DNA of 64,000 bases from positions 124,001 to 188,000 of the forward strand of contig NZ_JAJSSH010000006.1 of assembly GCF_021403115.1 (NCBI RefSeq). Reading direction: 5' to 3'. Positions 47,193 to 55,186 of this stretch are shown piece by piece (position 1 is the first letter of the stretch; the number at the start of each line of letters is the position of its first letter). The translations under genes and the position numbers were made by a program. The DNA is from Sphingobium sufflavum. Its GTDB lineage: Bacteria > Pseudomonadota > Alphaproteobacteria > Sphingomonadales > Sphingomonadaceae. The notes under the pieces were generated by a model. It was given only the letters and a program-made list of their open reading frames with translations. It was not told the DNA's origin and ran no database searches.

Positions 47193-47679
47193 ACTCCTGC
47201 ATAGGAAAGTCATAGTGGCCCACTCACGTTAATTGTCCGTGTTTCAAATAAGTTAACTCGGGACCCACCTTCTCTTCTGGAAGGCATTTGGCTTCCGGGA
47301 GCTTGCCGACAGTATGGCCATGACCTATTTTATAGCTGATATGCGGCTACAATGGCCGTACAGCCCCGTCAGGACTCATCGCCGCATGCAGGCTACTCGG
47401 CATAGGCTGGAAGGGCGATAGGGTCCTGACGATCCTGTGGCAGGCGCTGAGGGGCCGGAACGCTCATAGCGGCCTTGGAGGGGCGCGGTAGCCTCTACCC
47501 ACCAGAGAAATAATCGGGCATCTAGCGGCGCTTCTGCCCCAATGATACTTTATCACATGCAATAAGTTGCAAACAGAAACTTATAATGCACAGGAGGATC
47601 GGAGCACGATAGCCGGTAGGTTATGGCAGGCGCCTCGCCTATGCCAGCGAGGGAGAAGACGGACCCAAGCGCCAATCCA
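47193..47679. other. Non-coding stretch inside the island
   Basis: About 490 bp with no credible gene on either strand and no obvious terminator or repeat. Base composition is mixed, with an AT-rich part around 47500-47590. It presumably includes the promoter of the DUF3617-like gene at its left end and remnants of deleted island genes. Confidence 0.4.
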
Positions 47680-48476
47680 TCACGCCCATTCAAAGCCCCT
47701 TACCGTCACCTTCACGCCCCTATCGTCCGCCCAGCGCCTAAAAGGCTCCCGGCGCAACACCTTCGCCAGCCCCTCGCCTGTCTTGATGCCCACAGAGGCC
47801 CGCACAGCGCCTTTCGACACTTGCCGGACTCCAGGCACCGACAAGGCTGTCTCAATGGCCTGGGCGACTCTCAGCGGGCTTCCTCGCAAGGTATCGCCTG
47901 CCGGGTGCCAATCATCAATCACGGCACCGGGAAAGGTGTCAGCCAGCAATTCCGAAGCGTGCGGCAGCTTCCCAACAAGCCAGACTTCGCAGTCCCCACA
48001 GACACCATTAGCCCCGTTCCGACCCTGCCAGATGCGTCAAGGATCAGGGCGGGCGCGAAGTCGGCGGGTAGGGACATTATGCACCCTGCGAGGCAAAGGC
48101 CCTTGCTCCCGTCCTTGACCAGCACAGCATCCTTGCCCGCCAAACCACGAACGGCGGCCCAGCGTTCGGCGCGGATAGCTCCATAATGCCCGTAGAGTCC
48201 CGCGTAGGCCTGTTCAGCGCACGGGGGCACCTTGACTACCTCTCCGGCCCTGTCGTCGCTGAGGGAGTCTGCAATCGACTCCAGCGAGGTTGCGGCTGTC
48301 GGATTGATCGGGCGGAGTTCCTCCAGCGGAGAGACGATGGTGTCCTTTCGGATCACGACCGGGCTAGACGGCATGAACGCCTCGTCCCAGACGCGGAAGG
48401 CTCGGGGCTTTCCGCGATAATGGAGGCTGGCGACCTCAGCGAATGTGCGGTCGTCGCACAGCCTTGGTTCTAACAA
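47680..48476 (-). pseudogene. Hypothetical island gene broken by a frameshift
   Basis: Two minus-strand frames join into one protein. Frame A (48476-about 48030) reads CDDRTFAEVASLHYRGKPRA, KDAVLVKDGSKGLCLAG and PADFAPALILDASGRV; frame B continues as CGDCEVWLVGKLPHASELLA, then DTFPGAVIDDWHPAGDTLRG, ending GVKVTVRGFEWA at 47680. Both have coding character, and the switch is needed between about 48010 and 48040. The 5' end also lacks a good start (TTG right after an in-frame stop), so the N-terminus may be missing. The family is not recognised. Confidence 0.5.
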
Positions 48477-48488
48477 TGCGCGTGTCGA

Positions 48489-48845
48489 TCAGCGGGCCGT
48501 TGCCTGCGCATTGACGTAGGACAACATTGTGTCCTTCAATTCGACTATAGCGTTGTTGAACGTCTCGTCAGCGATAGTATCGACTGCCTGTTGCCCGTAA
48601 TGCTCTACCCCCTGAGCCTGCAAAACATGCTCGGCGACTGGCTCCAGCGCCTTGCGAAAATCACGGGCGATAGGATCACAAATCGTTAGCGCCGCATCGA
48701 ACGCCTGATCTGCCGCGAGTCCGGACTTCTGGGAGGCAGCAGCATATTTCGCGATGCACCCTATCAAGATCGACCGCGTGCCATCGGAGCGCATAGTGGC
48801 CACGTCCTTCGTCATGAGAAGAGAAGCAAGAAGGATGGAAATCAT
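48489..48845 (-). CDS. Hypothetical small exported protein, 118 residues
   Basis: A short N-terminal hydrophobic segment (MISILLASLLMTKDV) may act as a signal or anchor. The rest is helical with two Cys (GCIAKYAAAS, TICDPIARDF), possibly a disulfide. No family recognised. Its ATG overlaps the stop of the integrase-like ORF (ATGA), so the two would be co-translated. It may be a cargo gene of the island. Confidence 0.45.
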   Translation of the reverse strand: MISILLASLLMTKDVATMRSDGTRSILIGCIAKYAAASQKSGLAADQAFDAALTICDPIARDFRKALEPVAEHVLQAQGVEHYGQQAVDTIADETFNNAIVELKDTMLSYVNAQATAR

Positions 48846-49402
48846 ACGGTGGGCGTGCCCTGCTGTCTCAGCGCGGCTAGTTCTGCCTGCAACGCGACTA
48901 CGCGCTCGGCAGCCAAAGCCGCCTGTTCTTCGGCATCGCGGACAGCACGGACCCTGACGGCCTCTTGCGGCTCCATCTGCGCTGTCCTTCCTGTGCGGAT
49001 GACGTGGCGCAAATGCCGGGCCTCAGCCTCCTGTGCGGCTATGCGGGCTTCCCGCTCATCCTCCGCATGGCGTAGCTGGGCGTCGACCTCATCGACCAAT
49101 GCCTGATGGTCACGATCATGTGCCTCCCGCCCCCGCGTCTGCTCTGCTATACGCCGCTCAAGCGCAATTTGGGTCGAGTCTTTGGGCTGTGCCGCTTTCA
49201 AAGCATGCTCGGCCTGCAGCAACAGCCCGTCAGTGCGGACAGTTTCAATCGCTACCAGTCTCTTTGCCGCGTCTCGGTCTTTCACCTTGAGCGAAAACAT
49301 CCACTCTCGCTGGCCGATGATAGGGCGGAGATGCTCGGGGATCGGTCTGCGGAAATAGTAGACGCCATTGCGATGCGGGGTCAGAAATCGGCAAATTACC
49401 AA
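48842..49402 (-). pseudogene. Tyrosine-integrase N-terminal fragment (DUF6538 domain, no catalytic domain)
   Basis: The 186-residue ORF starts with the DUF6538 integrase N-terminus (HRNGVYYFRRPIPEHLRPII, REWMFSLKVKDRDAAKRLVA) followed by a long charged coiled coil typical of the linker in these phage/island integrases. It then stops; the core-binding and catalytic (R-H-R-Y) domains are missing and were not found elsewhere in the island. The start is a TTG (49402) with GAGGAAG upstream. It lies 79 bp from the 3' end of tRNA-Thr, the classical site for such integrases. Confidence 0.72.
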
Positions 49403-49480
49403 GGCTTCCTCATGCTACGATTGTAGCACACGACCGTAGAAAACCCATATTTATCAACGTTTTCATAGCTTTGCTACGAA

Positions 49481-49556
<76 letters not shown>

Positions 49557-49577
49557 GCTCCATTGCCGCCCTTTGCC

Positions 49578-50450
49578 TCAAACCACGCCGAAGGTCCAGC
49601 CTTCGGTGCGCGCGATTAGGTCGGTGAGGGCATCGGGCGACCACAGGGCGACGTCCCCCGCCCGATGACGCAGCCAGGCCGCGGTCAGGATCGCGTCGGT
49701 GGCATGGTCGGCATAGCGGGCGAGCGGGCTGTGGGGCCGGGAGCCGAACGCCGCCAGCGCCGCGTCCAGCGGCGCGCCATCACGGATCTTGCTGCGCCCC
49801 TTGGGCCGTCCGGCAGCGCGCGCGGCGAGGCTGGTGTAGATTTCGACGATCCGCGATCCACCGGCCGGAGGCCCCCGCCCGTCGAACGGCCACACCGGCA
49901 CCCTGCCGCGCAGATGGTGCAGCATCCGCATCCCCGCAAAGCTAGCCTTGGCCACCTGCGCCGCGCCGATGGCGTCATAAACGGTCGAGGGCTTGCCCCC
50001 ACCCCGCGCATTATAGAGCGCCTCGCATCGACGCAGGTGCATATAGCCGGCTTTCACCCCATCCGCCGCGCCGAAATAGAAATGACGGCGGTGATGCTGT
50101 TCGAGGAAGCTGGCCGCGCACAGGTCCGGCTCCTTCGTGCACAGGCGATCAACATAGGCCCAGAAGGCAGGCGCGCTGTCCGGAACGCCCGCCTCACCGG
50201 GGAGATAGGCCCCGCGTTCCACCAGCGGCGGGGCGAAACTGAAATCGAAACCGAGGAGCGTGGGTTCTTTCGCCGCCTGCCCCGCCAGCCAATCGGCGAC
50301 GCCCTGACGCGACCATATCGTTCCCCCATCGGGCAAAATCAGGGTCGGCGCCGCCTCCCCCGTGCGGCAGAGAGCGACCGCGATCCCCGCGTGCCGCACG
50401 CCCTTCGCGCCCGACCAGTCGATGGCCGCGAAAGCCGTGAAAGGCGTCAT
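49578..50450 (-). CDS. Hypothetical protein, DUF429/RNase-H-like fold
   Basis: The 290-residue protein begins TPFTAFAAIDWSGAKG and later has LLGFDFSFAPP, two Asp-containing strands like those of DUF429-type predicted nucleases with an RNase H fold. It also has QHHRRHFYFG and a C-terminal ADHATDAILTAAWL helix carrying a third acidic residue. Catalysis is not proven. ATG 50450 overlaps the rarA stop (ATGA), so it is co-translated with rarA, fitting a DNA-related role. Confidence 0.68.
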   Translation of the reverse strand: MTPFTAFAAIDWSGAKGVRHAGIAVALCRTGEAAPTLILPDGGTIWSRQGVADWLAGQAAKEPTLLGFDFSFAPPLVERGAYLPGEAGVPDSAPAFWAYVDRLCTKEPDLCAASFLEQHHRRHFYFGAADGVKAGYMHLRRCEALYNARGGGKPSTVYDAIGAAQVAKASFAGMRMLHHLRGRVPVWPFDGRGPPAGGSRIVEIYTSLAARAAGRPKGRSKIRDGAPLDAALAAFGSRPHSPLARYADHATDAILTAAWLRHRAGDVALWSPDALTDLIARTEGWTFGVV

Positions 50451-51766
50451 CCGCCCCGCTCGCGCCGCATCTGGTCCCACCAGGCCATGCGTTCGGACAC
50501 GCGCTTCTCATGGCCACGCTCGGTCGGCTGGTAGAAGGTCTGTGGGACCATCTCCTCCGGCCAGTAGTTCGCGCCGGAAAAGCCGTCCTGCGCATCATGG
50601 TCATAGGCATAGTTCGCGCCATAGCCGATCGCCTTCATCAGCTTCGTCGGCGCGTTCAATATGTTGGCGGGCGGCATTAGCGATCCCGTCTCCTTCGCGC
50701 TGCGCCACGCCGCCTTCATCGCGACATAGGCGGCATTGCTCTTGGGCGCGGTGGCGCAATAGAGGCAGGCCTGCACGATGGGCAGTTCTCCTTCCGGCGA
50801 GCCAAGAAAATCATAGGCTTCCTTGGCCGCCAGGCATTGCACCAGCGCCTGCGGATCGGCGAGGCCGATGTCCTCCGCCGCGAAGCGAACGAGGCGGCGC
50901 AGCACATAGAGCGGCTCTTCCCCCGCCACCAGCATCCGCGCCATATAGTAGAGCGCAGCCTGCGGATCGGAGCCGCGCAGCGCCTTGTGCAGGGCGGAGA
51001 TGAGGTTGTAATGCCCCTCCCGATCCTTGTCATAGACGGCCATGCGGCGGTGAAGCAGCGCGGCGAGGCCCGCCGGGTCCAGCGGTTCCGGCAGGTCGAT
51101 GGCATAGAGCGTCTCGATCTGGTTGAGCAGGAAGCGCCCGTCCCCGTCCGCGCTGGCGATCAGGGCGGCCCGCGCATCGGCGTTCATCGGCGCGGGGCGG
51201 CCGGTCAGTTCCTCCGCACGGCCGATCAGCCGGTCCAGCGCCGCCTCGTCCAGCCGCCGCAGGATCAGCACCTGCGTGCGCGAGAGCAGCGCGGAGTTTA
51301 GCTCGAAGCTCGGATTCTCCGTCGTTGCGCCAACCAGCGTGACCGTGCCATCCTCGACATAGGGCAGGAAACCATCCTGCTGCGCCCGGTTGAAGCGGTG
51401 GATCTCGTCCACGAACAACAGGGTGCGCTGGCCCAGTTTCGCATGTTCGCGCGCGGCGGCGAATACTTTCTTGAGGTCCGCCACGCCGGAGAAGACGGCG
51501 GAGATCGGTTCGAAGCACAGGCCGACGGCGGCGGCAAGCAGGCGCGCGATGCTGGTCTTGCCCGTGCCCGGTGGTCCCCACAGGATCATGGAGGACAGGC
51601 GTCCCGCCGCGACCATCCGCCCGATGGCCCCGTCCGGGCCGGTCAGATGCTCCTGCCCCACCACATCGTCGAGGGTCTGTGGGCGCAACCGGTCGGCCAG
51701 CGGCGCATCGCGGGGCGGCGGGGGTGCCTTGCTATCGGAAGGGGCAGTGCCGAACAGATCGTCCAT
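50447..51766 (-). CDS. rarA: Replication-associated recombination protein A (AAA+ ATPase)
   Basis: The 439-residue protein is MgsA/RarA: RLRPQTLDDVVGQEHL, Walker A GPPGTGKT (64-71), DEIHRFNRAQQD (Walker B), GATTENPSFE (sensor 1) and the C-terminal tetramerisation part YDFLGSPEGELP and PPANILNAPTKLMK. It acts at stalled replication forks as a clamp-loader-like ATPase. Length is typical. Confidence 0.96.
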   Translation of the reverse strand: MDDLFGTAPSDSKAPPPPRDAPLADRLRPQTLDDVVGQEHLTGPDGAIGRMVAAGRLSSMILWGPPGTGKTSIARLLAAAVGLCFEPISAVFSGVADLKKVFAAAREHAKLGQRTLLFVDEIHRFNRAQQDGFLPYVEDGTVTLVGATTENPSFELNSALLSRTQVLILRRLDEAALDRLIGRAEELTGRPAPMNADARAALIASADGDGRFLLNQIETLYAIDLPEPLDPAGLAALLHRRMAVYDKDREGHYNLISALHKALRGSDPQAALYYMARMLVAGEEPLYVLRRLVRFAAEDIGLADPQALVQCLAAKEAYDFLGSPEGELPIVQACLYCATAPKSNAAYVAMKAAWRSAKETGSLMPPANILNAPTKLMKAIGYGANYAYDHDAQDGFSGANYWPEEMVPQTFYQPTERGHEKRVSERMAWWDQMRRERGG

Positions 51767-51858
51767 CGCCCCGATTTGGGCGTGGCGAGGCCGGAAGGCA
51801 AGTCGCTCTTCTCAAAGGGCGCTCTTCCCAACGGCCCTGCGCGACCCATATCGGGGGG

Positions 51859-52167
51859 ATGAAAAGGACCAGCGCACAATGGGACGCGGCGATCATCGTC
51901 TGCCGGAAATGCTCGAAGAAGCTGGGCGGCGGCTTTGGCGAGAAGGGCAAGACCTCTCTCGCCAAGGCCCTGCGCGCGCAGGCGGACGGCGGCAAGGGGC
52001 GCAAAGCCGGGATCGGCGTGGTGGAGACGGGATGCCTGAAAATCTGCCCTGAAAATGCCGTGGTGACGATCAACGGCGCGCGGCCCAAAGACTGGCTGAT
52101 CGTGCCGAAGGGAAGCGACATCGACGTGGTGGCGCAACGGCTGGGACTGGGTAGCAAGCGGGACTGA
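51859..52167 (+). CDS. Thioredoxin-like [2Fe-2S] ferredoxin-domain protein
   Basis: The 102-residue protein has cysteines in VCRKCSKKL and GCLKICPENAV, the four-Cys pattern of thioredoxin-fold [2Fe-2S] proteins related to NuoE and shethna-type ferredoxins. The cofactor and partner are not known. ATG 51859 follows a GGGGGG run. It stands alone between divergent rarA and the convergent histidine kinase. Confidence 0.75.
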   Translation: MKRTSAQWDAAIIVCRKCSKKLGGGFGEKGKTSLAKALRAQADGGKGRKAGIGVVETGCLKICPENAVVTINGARPKDWLIVPKGSDIDVVAQRLGLGSKRD

Positions 52168-52172
52168 CGGAG

Positions 52173-54956
52173 TTACAAATCCGCCAGGCTCATCGCCAGC
52201 TCATCCTTGCGGAAGGGCTTGGTCAGGCGGGGCAGGTCCGCCGCTATCCCCTCTATCTCCGCATAGCCCGACACCAGCAACACGGGCAGTTCTGGCCGGG
52301 CGATACGCACCCGCTTCGCCAGTTCGGTCCCCGTCATGCCGGGCATCAAATGGTCGGTTAGCAATATATCGAACCGCGCGCCCTTTTCGACCAGCAGCAT
52401 CGCCTCCTCCGCCGACGCCGCCTCGACCACGGCATAGCCCAAATCGCCCAGCATGTCCGCCGTGCTCATCCGCACATATTCCTCGTCATCGACCAGCAGC
52501 GCGGTGCCGCGCTTGAGCGCCCGTGGCTGCGGCATGACGGCGGGACCAGCGTCGATTTCGGATGCGCTCTGCGGCAGCCATAGTTCGATATTGGTGCCCA
52601 CGCCCGGCCTGCTGCTGATGGTCAGCGCCCCGCCCAGTTGCGACGCCAGCCCATGGACCATCGACAGGCCCAGTCCCGTGCCCCGGCCAATGCCCTTGGT
52701 GGAGAAAAACGGCTCGATGGCGCGGGCCATGGTCGCATCGTCCATGCCGATGCCCGTGTCCGCAACGGACAGGCAGACATAGTCCCCCGCCTTCAGCGCG
52801 CCCCGGTCGGCGCCCAGATGCTCCGCGCGCGCGGTGATGCGCAACGTCCCGCCATCCGGCATGGCGTCGCGCGCGTTCACGCTGAGGTTGAGCAACGCCA
52901 TTTCGAGCTGGTTCACATCGGCGCGCGCGTGCGGCAGGTCGTCCGCCGCGTCCACGCTCACCCGGATTTGCGGCCCGGTCGTGCTGGCGACGAGGTCGGC
53001 CATGCCCGCTACCAGCTTGCCCACCTCCACCGGCACCGCCTGCAACGGCTGGCGCCGCGCAAAGGCGAGCAGGCGCTGGACCAGCACTTTCGCCCGGTCC
53101 GCCGACTGGAACGCGCCCGCGATCAACCGTTGCTCCCGCTCCGTCCCCACGCCGCGCCTCTGGAGCATGTCCAGCGCGCCGAGGATCGGGGTCAGCAGAT
53201 TGTTGAAATCATGCGCCACACCGCCGGTCAACTGGCCCATCGCTTCCATCTTCTGGCTCTGGCGCAATGCCTCCTGCGCGCTCTCCAGATCGCGCTGCGC
53301 CTGCACACGGGCCGACACGTCATAGGCGGTCAGGAAAGCGCCGATGATCCGTGCGGACGCATCGCGCATGGGGTGAAAATGCACCTCATAATGCGCCTGC
53401 ACATAGGCCACGTCGCCGAATTCGTCGACGATGACGAATGTCTCACCGTCCAGCGCGCGCAGCCATTGGGCATGAATCTTGTTGCGGTGCCGGGGATCGG
53501 CGCTGAGCAGTTCGAGGAGATTTTCGCCGATCCGGCAGGGCCGCCCGTAAATCCGCTGGAATTCCTGCTGCTGCGTCCGGTTCAGCGCGACGATGTTCAG
53601 GTCGGGGTCGCACACCATCACGGATGCGGAGGTATTGTCGACCACCGCCGCCAGCACCTCCCGCTCCGCCACCGCCTCGCGCACCCGCTGCTCCAGCGTC
53701 TCGTTGAGCTGGCGCAGCTTCGTCTCCGCATCGGCGCGCGCGATGATCTGGCGGGTGCGTTCGGCGATTTCCTCCACGAACATCACCTCGTCACTGGTCC
53801 AGTGGCGAGGGTTGCGGCTGTTGAGGTAGAGGACGGATTGCAGTCGCCCGTCATGCACGAAGGGCACGATCAGGATCGCCTGCGTGTCGATACCGGAGAA
53901 ATTGCGGGGCGGATGCAGGCCGTCGCTCATCGCGTCGGCCAGCAGGTCCGCCACCACCACGGTTTCGCCGCTGGTCAGCAAGGCGACGATCCTGCCTCCG
54001 AAATTGCTCAGCGGATAATGGCCCAGAACGATGGGCACACTGCCATCCGTCCAGCATATCCGATAGTCGAACTGTCCCTGCGTGGCGTCCAGTTCGCCAT
54101 AGCCGACCCGTTCGACGCCGAAATGCTGTCCCAGCAACGCCGCCGTCTCGCGCAGGGCTTTCTCCGGCGTCGCATCGCGGATGGCTTCGGCAAGGCGCAG
54201 GCGCAGCGCGACCCGCGCCTCTCGCCGGGCCGCTGCCGCCAGCCGCCGGTCGATGGTCGCCGCGCCCAGCGCCAGCACGAGGATCAGCAGCGTCAGGGCG
54301 GATACCCAGGCGGCGAGGATGGACGGGCTGACGCTGCTCTGGGCCAACGCCGCATCGGCGTGATCGTGCATTATGAAGATGACGCCGCGCATCCCCACAT
54401 AATGCATGCCGGAAATCGCCGCGCCCATCAGCAGCGCGGCGGTCAACTGCCTGCCGCTATATTGCTCGCGCGAGGTGAGCGACAGGGCCGCCACCGCCGC
54501 GCCGATGGCGATGGCGCCGGACAGGGCGACCCAGAGCGGATCGTAAAGAATATCGGCGTCCATCATCATCGCCGCCATGCCGACATGATGCATGGCCACC
54601 ATGCCCAGACCCATCAGCAGGCCCGCGCCGCCCAGCCGGACTGCGCCGCCGCCGCGATTCATGATGCTGAAGCCGACGCCCGTGCACAGCACGGCGAGGA
54701 ACAGCGACAACAGGGTGAGGCCGAGGTCGTAACTCATCGCCATGCCCGGCATGACAAAGGCCAGCATCGCGACGAAATGCATCGACCATATGCCGCCGCC
54801 CAGCGTGATCGCCGCCGCCGTCAGCCACAGGCGTCGCACCGGTCCCTTCGCCGCCCGCATCCGGCTGGCGAGATCGAGCGCGGCGAAGGACGCGAGCACG
54901 GCGATGACGATGGACAATCCGACGAGGATCGCATCATGGGAGCCGGTCATAATCAT
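52173..54956 (-). CDS. Hybrid histidine kinase with MHYT, GAF, PAS and receiver domains
   Basis: The 927-residue inner-membrane protein has an N-terminal MHYT sensor of seven helices with repeated His motifs (IWSMHFVAML, AMHHVGMAAM, GMHYVGMRG), which may bind copper and sense O2, CO or NO. Then follow a GAF domain (about 265-410), a PAS domain (about 450-555), a HisKA/HATPase core with phospho-His582 in GGVAHDFNNLL, N-box VNARDAMPDGG and GTGLGLSM, and a C-terminal receiver (817-927) with phospho-Asp868 in LLTDHLMPGMTG. ATG 54956 follows GGGGGAGG. No partner regulator is adjacent. Confidence 0.93.
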   Translation of the reverse strand: MIMTGSHDAILVGLSIVIAVLASFAALDLASRMRAAKGPVRRLWLTAAAITLGGGIWSMHFVAMLAFVMPGMAMSYDLGLTLLSLFLAVLCTGVGFSIMNRGGGAVRLGGAGLLMGLGMVAMHHVGMAAMMMDADILYDPLWVALSGAIAIGAAVAALSLTSREQYSGRQLTAALLMGAAISGMHYVGMRGVIFIMHDHADAALAQSSVSPSILAAWVSALTLLILVLALGAATIDRRLAAAARREARVALRLRLAEAIRDATPEKALRETAALLGQHFGVERVGYGELDATQGQFDYRICWTDGSVPIVLGHYPLSNFGGRIVALLTSGETVVVADLLADAMSDGLHPPRNFSGIDTQAILIVPFVHDGRLQSVLYLNSRNPRHWTSDEVMFVEEIAERTRQIIARADAETKLRQLNETLEQRVREAVAEREVLAAVVDNTSASVMVCDPDLNIVALNRTQQQEFQRIYGRPCRIGENLLELLSADPRHRNKIHAQWLRALDGETFVIVDEFGDVAYVQAHYEVHFHPMRDASARIIGAFLTAYDVSARVQAQRDLESAQEALRQSQKMEAMGQLTGGVAHDFNNLLTPILGALDMLQRRGVGTEREQRLIAGAFQSADRAKVLVQRLLAFARRQPLQAVPVEVGKLVAGMADLVASTTGPQIRVSVDAADDLPHARADVNQLEMALLNLSVNARDAMPDGGTLRITARAEHLGADRGALKAGDYVCLSVADTGIGMDDATMARAIEPFFSTKGIGRGTGLGLSMVHGLASQLGGALTISSRPGVGTNIELWLPQSASEIDAGPAVMPQPRALKRGTALLVDDEEYVRMSTADMLGDLGYAVVEAASAEEAMLLVEKGARFDILLTDHLMPGMTGTELAKRVRIARPELPVLLVSGYAEIEGIAADLPRLTKPFRKDELAMSLADL

Positions 54957-55186
54957 CAACGCCTCCCCCTTTGGTCCGACACGAGTGTAGGCGCGCCGCC
55001 GACACACGTCGAGAGGCTTGTCAGGGCAAAAGGTTCAGCAGGGAGAGGAACTTAGCGTAGAGACGCCATGGGCCGGGGATCAGCCGACGAGCGCCGGTGG
55101 GATAGTGCCGGAGGTCGGCTCAAGGCCGCGAAAGCCGCAAAGCCATGCCGATCGCCAGCTTCCGGGCTTCCTGCCCGTTCCCCGCG

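Larger units (their letters stand above)
44446..49480. mobile_element. Decayed genomic island beside tRNA-Thr
   Basis: About 5 kb between the broken TonB receptor and the 3' end of tRNA-Thr. It contains a serine recombinase, the N-terminal part of a tyrosine integrase right beside the tRNA, gene fragments, a frameshifted gene and orphan ORFs. Several stretches (for example 46750-47250 and 47500-47600) are clearly poorer in GC than the flanks. A short repeat GCTACGA occurs at 49414 and 49473 next to the tRNA end. I found no copy of the tRNA 3' end at the left edge beyond the 7-mer GGTGCCG, so the left att site seems lost. Confidence 0.75.

Noticed and set aside
47567..48186. Two overlapping plus-strand ORFs in the island
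   Set aside because: Pro/Arg/Ser-rich with no motifs; the minus strand has better coding character even though it is frameshifted.
52638..55055. 805-residue plus-strand frame antisense to the histidine kinase
   Set aside because: No family resemblance; the kinase on the minus strand is complete with all boxes.
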